Positions 21,901 to 32,019 of a stretch of DNA of 64,000 nt are shown piece by piece. This DNA is from Symsagittifera roscoffensis. Taxonomy: Eukaryota > Xenacoelomorpha > Acoela > Convolutidae. A model generated the notes under the pieces. The model saw only the letters and a program-made list of their open reading frames with translations. It was not told the DNA's origin and searched no databases. Where the stretch lies: the NCBI RefSeq assembly GCF_963678635.1, contig NC_087070.1:21993461-22057460 (forward strand). Direction: 5' to 3'. Positions within the stretch are counted from its first letter, which is position 1. Each line of letters starts with the position of its first letter. A program made the translations under genes and the position numbers.

Positions 21901-22277
21901 TTAGTTAGAGTTTGGTGCAAACCATTCTATTAGTGAAAGTTTGGTGCAAGCTATTCTATTAGTGAAAGTTTCGTGCAAGCCATTCTATTAGTGAAAGTTT
22001 GGTGCATGCCATTTTATTAGTGAAATTTTGGTGCAAGCTTATATATTATGAAAGTTTGGTGCAAGCCAATCTATTTGTGAAAGTTTGGTGCAAGCAATTC
22101 CATTAGTGAAAGTTTGGTGCAAGCCATTCTATTAGTGAAAGTTTGGTGCAAGCTATTCTGTTAGTGAAAGTTTGGTGCAAGCCATTCTATTAGTGAAAGT
22201 TTGGTGCAAGCCATTCTATTGTGAAAGTTTGGTGCAAGCCATTCTATAAGTGAAAGTTTGGTGCGAGCCATTCTATT
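18960..22277 (+). repeat. 29-bp satellite in higher-order array
   Basis: The monomer is about 29 bp with core GAAAGTTTGGTGCAAGCCAT, joined by TCTATTAGT. Five blocks (about 18963-19405, 19793-20098, 20487-20728, 21115-21505 and 21897-22277) contain roughly 8 to 15 monomers each. Four linkers of about 390 bp separate them; each starts with AATAGCCG and includes GTTTGTTGATTCAT, GTGCTGGACCAA and GGATCAAAAGATTG. Linkers are more alike to each other than chance allows, so the whole unit (block plus linker, about 620-830 bp) has been amplified. The core also occurs at 9.68-10.25 kb on the other side of the transposase genes. Confidence 0.92.
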
Positions 22278-22309
22278 TACCCGGGAATTTTTATCCTTAT
22301 TTTAACTGG

Positions 22310-22560
22310 CTGATAACAATCCAAGTTGTTGTTCCGACTTTTGAAGAAAGTGACGGATTATTTGTGCTCAAGGTGGTTTTTTCTCCATGCAAATTTCGGC
22401 TTTTTTAATAAACCATTTTTTTCGGAGTTTTTTTACCATCTGAAAGGTATTGTTGTCCTGAGCACAAGATTAAAACCTGTGATTTTTTAAAAGATAATGG
22501 GGGTTTGAAGATTGCCAGTTTGGGAACTAACACGCGATATATTTTGTGCTTCTAACGCTT
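22310..22560 (+). repeat. Dispersed repeat, copy 2
   Basis: Matches 4015-4205 in order (TTGTTGTCCTGAGC, CCTGTGAT, GGGGGTTTGAAGATTGCCA). Its end (CGCGATATATTTTGTGCT) matches the reverse strand of 4545-4590. It begins right after the satellite array. Confidence 0.55.
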
Positions 22561-22703
22561 AAGCGCCGATATATGCGGTCAAATAATTATTGAACCGAAA
22601 TTATTTCCTTTCTCTTAAAAATTTTGCATTCTGATTGGTTGAAAATTCGCATCTTGCAATATGCGAAATTACCAAGTGATCTTTATCCCACCTAAATCAA
22701 TTT

Positions 22704-22905
22704 GGGGGGGGGGGGGGGTGGGGGGAGGGGAGGGGAGGGGAGGAGAGGAGAGGAGGGAGAGGTAATGGGATTGTTCACATGGTCCAACTGCTCGGCTAAG
22801 TTCGAACGTGGGGGATGGGGGAGGGGAGGGGAGGAGAGGAGAGGAGGGAGAGGTAATGGGGATTGTTCACATGGTCCAACTGCTCGGCTAAGTTCGAACG
22901 TGCAA
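22704..22905 (+). repeat. G-rich tandem duplication, G-quadruplex prone
   Basis: A G-run (22704-22720) followed by repeated GGGGA and GGAGA steps, then AGGTAATGGG, GATTGTTCACATGGTCCAAC and GCTCGGCTAAGTTCGAACGTG. The unit of roughly 95 bp is present twice in tandem, nearly identical. Four or more G-tracts on one strand can form quadruplexes. Open frames here are a by-product of the GGN repeats. Confidence 0.85.
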
Positions 22906-23039
22906 ATCAGTCTAAATCAGTCTAATTAAGAGGGAAAAAGGATTCTTCAGTTTTAATGTTTCAACTAGCTCTTTCAAAATTGGTTTGGGCAACGAGTCAG
23001 TGAATGCTGAGCTAGTAATAATTAAAGATCTTTATCCAG

Positions 23040-23344
23040 GTACAACATGATGATCCGGTGCTGGCGGGAGAAACCGGAGGAGCGTGCCGACTTCCCTCAG
23101 CTACTGACCGCACTCTCCGATGACTCGGAGGAGAATCCTCATTCGTCCCTCATTCAACTCAACAACGACGACAACAGCTCTTCGGGGGAGCAGCACCACA
23201 CCGAGTGTCCCCCTCCCCCCGTGCCCACGAAGAAGCCAAACAATGCACCTGTGGGTCAGACTGGTCCGAGTCAAAATGTGTTGGGTAGCCAGAGAGGGTC
23301 TGTTTCTGGTCAGCAAATGGGATTGGAATCGAACACTTTGTCAA
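23040..23344 (+). CDS. Tyrosine kinase C-terminal exon
   Basis: Acceptor TTTATCCAG precedes 23040 and donor GTAAGA follows 23344. The frame starts YNMMIRCWREKPEERADFPQ and continues LLTALSDDSEE. CW-x(6)-R-x-x-F is kinase subdomain XI at the end of the catalytic domain, and the MM-x-x-CW form is typical of tyrosine kinases, including receptor types. After it comes a low-complexity Ser/Pro/Asn tail with a PPPPVPTKKP proline motif that could bind SH3 domains. Base composition is clearly more GC-rich than the surroundings. Earlier exons with the ATP-binding loop and HRD motif are not found in the window, so they lie far upstream across the transposon or the locus is misassembled. The specific kinase cannot be named. 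Confidence 0.8.
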
Positions 23345-23551
23345 GTAAGATTTTTGACCTTAATAGTTTGGTTCTGGGAGCTTTTAAATTCTTAGATTTG
23401 TTATCTAAACTTGGTTTTCTCAAAATGGGTTTTTTAAGTTGGAAAAGAAATGACCCGATTTTTGCAAACTGAAACTTTTTTTCTTAATTTTAACTAAGAT
23501 TTCATAAAAAGGTTCAAAGATTTATCAATAAATTTATCGTCTGTGTTTTAG
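23345..23551 (+). other. Intron between last tyrosine kinase exons
   Basis: 207 bp, GTAAGA to TGTGTTTTAG. Splicing leaves an intact frame across the junction (TLS to SEAG). Confidence 0.75.
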
Positions 23552-23619
23552 GCTCTGAAGCTGGATCCATGAAAAGAAAAATGTCATCTCCGAATATAGT
23601 CCAATCGCAATTGAGATAA
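23552..23619 (+). CDS. Tyrosine kinase last coding exon
   Basis: Short terminal exon after acceptor TGTGTTTTAG. One base from the previous exon completes the first codon, and the frame reads SEAGSMKRKMSSPNIVQSQL then R and the stop TAA at 23617-23619. The KRK and SSP motifs suggest a regulated tail, but this is not a known signature. The clean phase match with the exon at 23040-23344 is the main support. Confidence 0.7.
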
Positions 23620-23839
23620 GAGAAAACGAAAACCGAGATACGAGTGTGAAAAGTAACGAGACCGCAACTTTAAAATTTATTTAATTTTTCAAAAATTTCA
23701 AATCGTAAATTGCTCCTTTATAATTTGTTTTGTAATTTTACATCGTTTGCATGCTTTTTAATAGATGAGTCGTGAGATAGCCGATTCTGAACATAAAGCA
23801 AATGATTGGCTTTTCAAGAATTTTTTTTGAAAAAAAAAA

Positions 23840-24095
23840 TGGATTATAATCGATTATATTGGATTTAGGGTTGAAAAAAAAATCGATTATATTGTTGAGA
23901 AAAATGGATTATAATCGATTATAATGGATTATAATGGATTTAAATTTTTCCAAAGTAATCGATTATAATCGATTATGTGGTCCAAAATTGACATGATAAT
24001 CGATTATATTGACAACATTTTAGTCAATAAAAATCCATTATAATGATTATAATGGATTGTAATGGATTTAAATTTTTCCAAAATAATCGATAACA
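23840..24095. repeat. Second TAATCGATTA palindromic array
   Basis: Same words as at 7150-7365 (GGATTATAATCGATTATA, AATCGATTATAATCGATT). It ends at the left edge of retroelement copy A. Confidence 0.8.
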
Positions 24096-24129
24096 AAACT
24101 ATCAAAACTTTTTTCAAAATCTCTCATGG

Positions 24130-24700
24130 TTTCTGCCACATCTAAGTTTGATGTTACAAAAAAACATTCAACACTACATCTTTCACTTAAGCCCGACGCA
24201 AACTTCAAAGAACTACGCGCAAGCAAAGTACCAATCCAGTTTCAAGACAAGTAAACAGACTTTTCGACATTCTTGAACAATACAAAAAAATCTCACCGGT
24301 AAGCGGAAACCGGAAAGAACAACAAATCCAAGGAAACACACTAATTATTTCCATAATTATTCTCTCGAAAAGTGAATCACTACAAAAGTTCTAGATGAAC
24401 GATACATCAACTCCTTAAATGATGAATCAAATTGCCATTGACCTACAGAACCAAAACAAGTGTTACTTAAAAAAACAAAAGACTAGTAGTATATCACTGA
24501 CGATAGGAATAGCGCTTACAGCCAAATACCACTAGACAAACAATCACCTCGACTAACACAATTTGTGTCTGGAAATCAACAAAAGCAACTCAAAAGACTG
24601 TTCTACGGTATATCCATAAGACCAGCAGCTGTTGGTTATCAGAATCTATTGCATACAACTCCTGAACTAATAACAAAAAAACAACTGTAGAAATATCACG
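24130..24700 (+). pseudogene. Reverse transcriptase remnant, copy A
   Basis: Starts with LKPDANFKELRASKVPIQFQ, the N-terminal region of Ty3-type reverse transcriptase also seen in copy B. Later comes a motif like LFYGISIRPAA (the block before the YxDD loop). The frame then jumps to KYFYAKDETSPQLEGKHAAK, which in copy B lies after RNase H. Hence the YxDD loop, the connection and all of RNase H are deleted. Stops are frequent. It originally copied element RNA into DNA. Confidence 0.65.
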
Positions 24701-24899
24701 AAAAAAATATTTTTACGCAAAAGACGAAACATCACCACAATTAGAAGGTAAGCACGCAGCAAAAACTGACTCTTATACTAAACAAATAAACTCCTTAGAA
24801 AGTTTTCCTTTATATCTTGACTGTCAAAACATTCACTATGAAGTAGATTTATTAGAACAATACCCAAATCTTAGATACCCAAATCTTAGAATACTACTC

Positions 24900-25925
24900 T
24901 CAAGACACAAAAGTACCTTGTCCCCCACTGAACGCATTCCTTATAGGTTTTCATACCTCACATTCCTTACATACAAAAGGGCATGCAGAGTCAGAAAAGA
25001 AATTTTTGAATTTTCCGAATGAACCAATATGAATCAAAGTTTTTTGCAAGGATTGTCTAACATGTCAATTAAACGAACGTTTCCGACACCAAAAACAACC
25101 AGCAGAAAAGCAAGGTGTTATTGCACAAAGTCTTCAATTGAATCACAGAATTTCTTTTGACACCAAAGGCCCAATATCACCCTCCTCAGACAAAAATTCG
25201 TATACAATGGTAACAGTTGATGCATTTACACATTATGTAGCTTTTAACCCTGTACCTCATTGTAATGCCTTTTGTGCTTACACAACATTTTATGAACATT
25301 GGATAGCAAAACTTGGATTACCAGAAATCCCTGTCACAGAAAATGGCTTAGAATTCATTATACCTTCTTGCCTTAACAAAATCAAACCTAAGCCCCGAAC
25401 ATTCCCTGCCCCATTGACAATTGGTTTAGTTGAAGGCTTGAACCGCTCACTACAAGAATATTTTCGATGTATATAAACGAAAACGATAAAAAACACACCG
25501 AATGGTCAATTGACGTAAAATTTTTTCCACTAGCACAAAATTCTCAAATCACAGCAGCTTTTGGACTATCGCCATGTAAAATGAATTTTGATCAAAAACC
25601 TCAAACCAACAATGTTCACAGTAAACTCACCAAAAACCGCACAAGGTTTTTGTCAACCAGCTAATGACTCATTTTGTTATAGTTTACTAATTTTTTAAAA
25701 CTAGCCTCTGAAACGCATATAGAATGGATTTTAAACAAAGATAAAAAAACATGATGAAAAATATCAAAAAACTGCAAAGAAACTGTTGCAAAGACAAGAC
25801 GTTCAAACCCATGTGGTCCAACCTAATCACTCAACCTAATAATAGAAACATTTTTAATCCCAAACGTTATCATCCAAAAAAGAAATTAGAAAAACTACAA
25901 CCTATCCTAAAAGGACCATTTAAAT
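24900..25925 (+). pseudogene. Integrase remnant, copy A
   Basis: An HHCC zinc-binding N-terminus is visible (SHSLHTKGHAESEK, then CKDCLTCQL, 24950-25065). The catalytic core is open from 25138 to 25476: VTVDAFTHYVAF carries the first acid, VTENGLEFI replaces the usual second Asp with Glu, and GLVEGLNRSLQEYF holds the final Glu. A C-terminal GPF module (QPILKGPF) follows near 25905-25925. Part of the core between LEFI and the Pro-rich stretch appears deleted. Integrase inserts element DNA into the host genome. The Asp to Glu change and later stops make this copy inactive. Confidence 0.78.
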
Positions 25926-26611
25926 AATCAAAAATCTATAGTTTTCACATATAAACATATCGATCAAAACAAAAAGAACTATAACAACATCGAAATAATC
26001 TCTTACCATACTACCCAAAATAATACGCTTTTCGCGAATTAACACAATTGCACTCCTTCTTAGGAACAAAAATCAATGAAAGAACCATATAAAAGATTGT
26101 ACAACAAAAGACACAAAATTCAAGTCATTTACTTCAGTCACCCGAAATAACTCAAAGCGAAATACCAGCAAAAATTCAAAAGCAAATAGTTCAAAAACAA
26201 AGACTTAAACTACATCGTAAACAACAAAAAAAATCCTTTAACCAAAAATATAAGAAAAGTTACATCAACGCCAACTATCTCATCTTAGAAATCAACCAAG
26301 AAAAAGTTACAAAACCTCTATTCCACAATCTAAAATAATAAAGAAAGAATAATCTCAGAGACCCCCTGATTAGTTAGACACACTCATCATAATCTTAAGG
26401 GAAATTGGAAGCAATTTCTAATTACAATTTTTCTTTTTCTCTCTTGAAATAGCTGGTTCAAAATCAACCAATCAGATTGGCTTAATCTCATCTCATTTCT
26501 CTTTAACCATCACCACTATAATTAGCCGATCGGTATATCTCCAACTTGAACTAGATCTACAACTATAACTCAAAGACCTCCTCCAGGTCAAAAAAAGCAC
26601 TACCCTTATTT
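25926..26611 (+). other. Region X, first part, copy A
   Basis: Sequence between integrase and the open frame at 26612. Rich in Lys, Asn and Gln codons with many stops; no motif recognised. It is matched by the inverted partner at about 62880-63560. Confidence 0.4.
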
Positions 26612-27163
26612 TTGACAACTGAAACTAATATCATTTGTAAATTGCAACTACCTTCCATCACTCAAAATGAAAATCAACATTATCAGCTCATTTATACCCC
26701 GCTTTTCTCCAAAAGAAAAAAATCAATGAAGCTTGAAGCAAAAATTCATCTTGATGACGTAGCCGATATCCATTCTATCTCTCAGAAGCCCCTAATTATC
26801 CAAGAAATAAAAACAAGATTCAGAAAGTTAACACCTAAACACTTCACCAAAAACTCTTCATTTTCAACCCACTTGACAAAAAAAATTCGACAACACTTCC
26901 CTTCTACCTCGAAAAAAATTGAAGATTATTTCGATAGAACAAACGGTTTTCAAATTTTTCGTTCAAACTCAAATCAACAAGTTAAAATTTCTCTCATTTT
27001 TTTCACATCTTTTTCAACACTATTTCAAATACTATTTCAACAGCATTTTTCTCATCACCGATTTCATAGAACTAGTATTTCTCTATTTTCTAATTTTTCG
27101 CAAGCAACAAAAAATTTTCTGTTTCCTAATACAAAACTATCTTTCTCTCTCCAAAACCTTTGA
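26612..27163 (+). CDS. Region X open frame, unknown function, copy A
   Basis: 183 codons, the longest open frame in copy A. It is basic and rich in Ser, Phe, Gln and Thr (MTTETNIICKLQLPSITQNE at the start), with no recognised domain. The inverted partner has the same protein split by frameshifts (62326-62616 and 62683-62877, minus), with only a few substitutions. A parallel frame (26919-27188) has hydrophobic stretches and is also kept in the partner, so the reading frame in use is uncertain. Position between integrase and the Env-like gene suggests an accessory or an N-terminal part of a glycoprotein gene; this is inference. Confidence 0.35.
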   Translation: MTTETNIICKLQLPSITQNENQHYQLIYTPLFSKRKKSMKLEAKIHLDDVADIHSISQKPLIIQEIKTRFRKLTPKHFTKNSSFSTHLTKKIRQHFPSTSKKIEDYFDRTNGFQIFRSNSNQQVKISLIFFTSFSTLFQILFQQHFSHHRFHRTSISLFSNFSQATKNFLFPNTKLSFSLQNL

Positions 27164-28560
27164 CCACCTATTCAGCTACAAAACTTAACGTTTATCTGAT
27201 TGATACAAAGCCTACTGAGCAAAATAGATACTTTTTTTCTGTTTGTATTTTTTCTCAACTTTCTTGTTTCTTTTTTTTTGACAATTTTCAAATGCAAAAA
27301 TAGCAATAATCAACTTTGCATTCAGAGCAATTTTGTTCATCAATTTCACAGCAGAAGGTTTTGAAGAGCCTAAACTTAAGTAAAACAAAATAAACAAATA
27401 TATTTCAAAATTGCTAATTCAGGTCACATAAAGGGTTACCCACCAAACACTGAATCCCAAAATACCCGAAAACACCAACATCTAGCCAAACAATCCAACG
27501 CCAACCATCAATACGTATTTCATTTGTGGTAAATTCTTAAACTTTTGAAGAAAGACCAGTACCATTATCCGAACCGTTAATACCAACCATTCGTCAAGCG
27601 CCCCTAAGTGAACACATTACGAACTAACATATAACATCTACCCATCACTCCAACAAGAACTTAATAGCTCTAGACACTTAAACTGCAAAAGGAAGACAAA
27701 TTAATCATCCCGCAGTTCATCCCAAAAAAAATCCATCAGATTATTTAGGATCAACACCAACCTCTGAACAAATTCGAGAAAAACCCTTCACTCCTTCCAC
27801 TTCATCACAAAGACTCCCAAATTGGATTACACAGAAATTTTCTCAAAGTGAACCTAATTTGGTAAACGACCCAACAAAAATCTCATCAGATACCTCTCTA
27901 TCGTTACCAGAAACCCTATCACTTCCATCATTAACTTCGGTTACAGGTCGAAACCCATCAAACATATTTCCTGCAAGTTTTTCAAATCATCTAAAGAAGG
28001 TGAACTACTAGACACAAATACACCTTTACGATTACACTGAAAATTTTTTTTAAAGCACCCCCTCCACTTTTTGGCCAACACCTCGATAGCAATCAATTCG
28101 AGAATTGGGTACTTAAACAGATTTCAATATCGACACGATCTTCTTAAGGATATTCAAGAACATAATATATAAATTATTCACAACATAACTTAGCCCGTAA
28201 ATTCGAAATCGTAAACTTAAACAATATAGTACTTCAACCATTACTACTACTATCACCACTAAATATAACATCTCAATCCTTACCCCCTCCCTCTATCACA
28301 AGAGAACTTTTAAACAAACACGACAAATATACAAAAAAGACCATCGGTAATATCACACTCTATAATCCTTTTTCAGGATTGTAGTACACATGTTTCTCTA
28401 ATAGTTCTTTTGAATGAACTTTCCTCTTTTAGTACATCTAGAACCTATACCTCAAAAGATCCTTTCTCCCCAAATAGGCTCATAAGAAATGCTTTTCACA
28501 CATTACATTACTTAAAAATGCAAATAATGAAGTAACACAATGCAATTCTGAACCACAAGA
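27164..28560 (+). other. Region X, second part, copy A
   Basis: Broken coding sequence rich in Ser, Pro and Thr. Recognisable patches are shared with copy C (for example TYNIYPSLQQEL here and TYKVYPSLKQDL at about 45080, minus). The character is that of a poorly conserved, unstructured protein segment. Many stops. Confidence 0.4.
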
Positions 28561-30510
28561 CAATGAATCAACATCGATAGTAGCAAAACTCTACTCTAAA
28601 GCCTGAGCTACCACTTAAACAGCAAAAAAATTTACAGTCACACTTTCAGAAAAGAAAGTACATTGCTCTCAAGTCTCAAACATCAAAAAAAAAACTGAAT
28701 CGATCATGAACCCTTTTACCGAAGTAATATCAAAAGATTTTCACATCTTAACCCTGAAGGTTGTGAAAACGAACTACAACGTTTGAAAAAAAGTTACTGA
28801 TGAACTTAAAAACGGTAAATTACAATTTCTCCAAATTTTCCCAGACGCGGCACACCAAGCACAGTTTGAACGACATCAAGGACATATAAAATTAGACGAT
28901 AAATTGCCATATCATGGCACACACGGATGTTTAAATTATGATCTACACGATAAAAATTGGATACTATATATCAAAATCAGTAATCTATCAAACTGTAAAG
29001 CCGACACCAAAGGCTACCAGGAAAAAATAATTATCGATTGAAAAATTCAATAAGAAAAAACACAATTAACAGGAGATCTATAAGATGGCACCATATTGTA
29101 TCAAAATCCACTTACCTTGCAAAAAAGATCAAGGATTCTGCGATCTCTTTAAACGAACACAGCAACCATAGTTTGATTCCTTGAAGAAACTAGCACAATA
29201 TTTCAAGTTGCTAAAATGCACGCAAGAAAGAAAAAACTCACAAGAAAGATTTTGTCGGTTCCATACCCGTTGAAAAAATCAACACTGCTCGAATCAGGTC
29301 AAATTGAACTAAATATTGAAATATAGAATGTATAAAGAAAAAATTAACACGTTTTCAATTTTACCCTGAAACGGAAGTAGCATGTGAATATCCCAAACCA
29401 CTTTTCCGAACACAAAATGCAGAAATTCTTGTCAAATACGAAAAAGGTTTTGCATAAAAAACAGCCAAAATAATACACGACATGACGCAACCATATGAAA
29501 ACACAGAAGACGACAAAATCTATAAACCAGTAACATTTCACAAAAACGCCGGTAACACTGGCAAAAAAATTCATCCAGAAAATTAGGATAGTAGAAGGTT
29601 CCAAGAACGTTCTATAATGAATAACACGTACTTTGGCGAATTCACCATATTCATCTTGATATGAAACTGGACTACACTTTAATTAGAGTTTTTCAAGAAA
29701 GGTCACTCTCTGGATTAGAAAAATTTCATCATCTATTTGAACTAGAAAGAACACAAAAACTACAATCACTCGCTTTAGCAGTACCAAAAATACCCTCAGC
29801 AGAATACCGTTTGTCAGGAAACTACTCAAATTTCATCGAATATGAAGACAATTTTCTATGATATTACATGTGCACTAAGGAAATTTCACCACTTTAACTT
29901 TTTGAAGATAAAAAAAGTTACCAACGTATACCGATTTTTCATTGAAACAAAGTACATTTCGTAGATACTATTACGACGAACCTGTTTTTGGGTTACAACT
30001 GTCCCATGTGGATCTGAAAATAGCTACATTGCAGTACAACCAAATCAACTATGAAAGTTTTTTCACCCGAGAGCATACGTGCAATTGCTCGCAACCCAAA
30101 CATAGTTCTACAATCGATAAGTATTCGCTCTAAATCCGACATTTAACATGTCAAGAACGAAGTGTTAGTTTTTCTAGGACGGCCTTAGTATTTTAGAAAA
30201 ATTGACTATTTTTTACGCAAGGTTTATTTCAAATGGAATTGTTTTTGTTACTGCTAAACGGAACCTAATATACATGCGAAATACACACACACAAGTCAAA
30301 AAACAAGCAAGCGTAGCACGCATTCTATTTTCAGATTTTGTTGGAATGTTTTCCACCTCTTTTGATGAAATTCTCCTTGATGCTCAGATTAGTGAATATA
30401 ATAAAAAACTGTCTACCAGACCGAACACATACGACACCCCAAAACATAATGCAAATACAACACCTACAGCACCAGCACATTTACACAGTCTACAAAATAA
30501 ACATCCCTAA
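28561..30510 (+). pseudogene. Env-like glycoprotein remnant, copy A
   Basis: Pieces in order: AAHQAQFERHQGHIKLDDKL and THGCLNYDLHDKNW (28850-29040), a Lys-rich middle with stops, LERTQKLQSLALAVPK with GNYSNFIEY (29661-29860), YQRIPIF...VHFVDTIT (29905-29985), CP-x-x-I, PESIRAIARNPNIVLQS (30075-30110), a hydrophobic stretch, and a C-terminal tail KKQASVARILFSDFVGMFST (30296-30360). The R-I-P-I-x(n)-F-V-D-x-I-T pattern after a Leu-rich C-E-L-E-R helix recalls the glycoproteins of chuvirus-like (negative-strand) viruses that some insect retroelements have captured. I hold this at moderate confidence. The copy is broken by many stops. Confidence 0.45.
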
Positions 30511-31988
30511 TCTTTAATTCCACAAAGTTATTGAAACACACTCCTAACCACCACTGAACATACATATCAGCCTAGTAATTTCCAACGAAGTCCACGATCT
30601 CATATAAACACATCATCAACTTAATACCGACGACATATATGAACAAAATGTAGAAAAACACACAAAAAACTTTCGTTCTCAAAACAATCACCTTTTTAGT
30701 CCACAATGAGCAGACAAAAAGGATCCCTCAACCTTTTGCTTTCCTATCTTCCATTTCTGCAACGCCACACATCCCTCAATTCAGTCTCAGATCTCACTTA
30801 CCCGGTTCTTCTTCTAACTCATCACGCATGAACTCAGACGACTCAAACCAAATAGTTTTTAACACCATTAATTGACAATTCTTTGATAATTCTGATCCAG
30901 AAACCCCTGATTAATTTTTTGACTCGAAACCTACGAGCCCTACCAGCTTTTTTAAACCAATTTTCCCACCTATATTTTCCCCGTTCCATGATGAAACCCC
31001 TTCCTCCACCTCTTCACACACTGATGCAATACCTATCCTTTCACCTTTGTCAAGGTAGGAACCCGACATACCCAGCCCTGTCACAGATAATCAACTTGAG
31101 CATGAATTAGACAATTTTACAAATCAACAGTAACAGAGTCATGACACAAATAACACAATAAGAATTCCCAATTAACACGTTCAGCCACCACATTCGAATC
31201 CTCTGTCTCTTCTGTTCATATTGCACCCACACGAGCACAAAGAGTTTTGAAACGAAAAATCCTTAACAGCACACCACAATTCCTTATTAAGCGCCAGGGT
31301 TCACGCCAATCATTTTCTCACCATCACCAACACACTAACACGCGAGATTTCCTTCTTCAGTGCTTATAACTACTATCCGCCTATATCCCCTCTACAAATT
31401 GAATAAGGAGAATCAAAACACACCTTACGTTGACGAATGTTTTTCCTCCCTACACTCTCCTGGATCACCTACTACAATTTTACAAACCCACTAAAACTTC
31501 CTTTGAAAAAATAACACCGATGATGCTGAGCTCTGTGACTCCATCATTCGTCAATTCAACACTGCATTTCACGGGAACCAATTCATCGCCATAGGTTCAA
31601 ACCAAACACTAAACAGAATCATAGAACCCAACGCAAATCGAAATTCTTTTAACCATTACGATCATGCTGTTAACAGATATATGGAAAATTCCCCAAAGGA
31701 TGACGACCCTAACACTAACCTTCAACTAACAGAAAACTTTTCATTAAATCAGAATATATATTTCATCTAGACAGTACTAAACCAAAACTTGATCACATAA
31801 TCGCTGATGCACTACCAACCACCAAAGCTTACGAGCCATTCTTTAATAAATTTAATTTCTCCTTTTTTTAAACTTCCTATTACCCAAAGAAAGAGACATC
31901 TACTTTTCACACGAAATATTGTTAAAAAAGAATCTAACTCACTCATACTTAATACAAATTTATACAAAGACATTGCAATCACATTTCA

Positions 31989-32019
<31 letters not shown>

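Larger units (their letters stand above)
9640..22280 (+). mobile_element. Composite CACTA/EnSpm-like DNA transposon
   Basis: Proposed extent from the left 176-bp repeats to the end of the right satellite. Cargo, all on the plus strand: a BEN-like gene (10623-13268), a SET domain joined to a TNP2-type transposase (about 14120-17353), and an SGNH hydrolase (17814-18404). The two flanking arrays share the core TTTGGTGCAA(T/G)CCATTC, which ties both sides to one element. All genes carry frameshifts or stops, so this copy is inactive. I could not define terminal inverted repeats or a 3-bp target duplication, so the ends are approximate, and the possibility that two elements are nested cannot be excluded. 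Confidence 0.65.

Noticed and set aside
18960-22277. CRISPR-like array (29-bp repeats)
   Set aside because: There are no unique spacers: the monomers are head-to-tail satellite copies and the linkers are themselves repeated. The setting is animal DNA.
22702-22929. Gly/Arg-rich 75-codon frame
   Set aside because: Direct by-product of the GGN-rich tandem repeat.
23101-23344. Minus-strand and alternative-frame ORFs over the kinase exon
   Set aside because: Shadows of the GC-richer coding exon; the plus frame has splice sites and the subdomain XI motif.
24096-24130. 5' LTR of copy A
   Set aside because: No LTR-like sequence precedes the reverse transcriptase remnant; the TAATCGATTA array abuts it.
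29344-29604. 86-codon hydrophobic minus-strand frame, also at 59921-60181
   Set aside because: Antisense to the Env-like gene. Its conservation (one difference) is explained by the recent duplication, and copy C does not preserve it as a gene.
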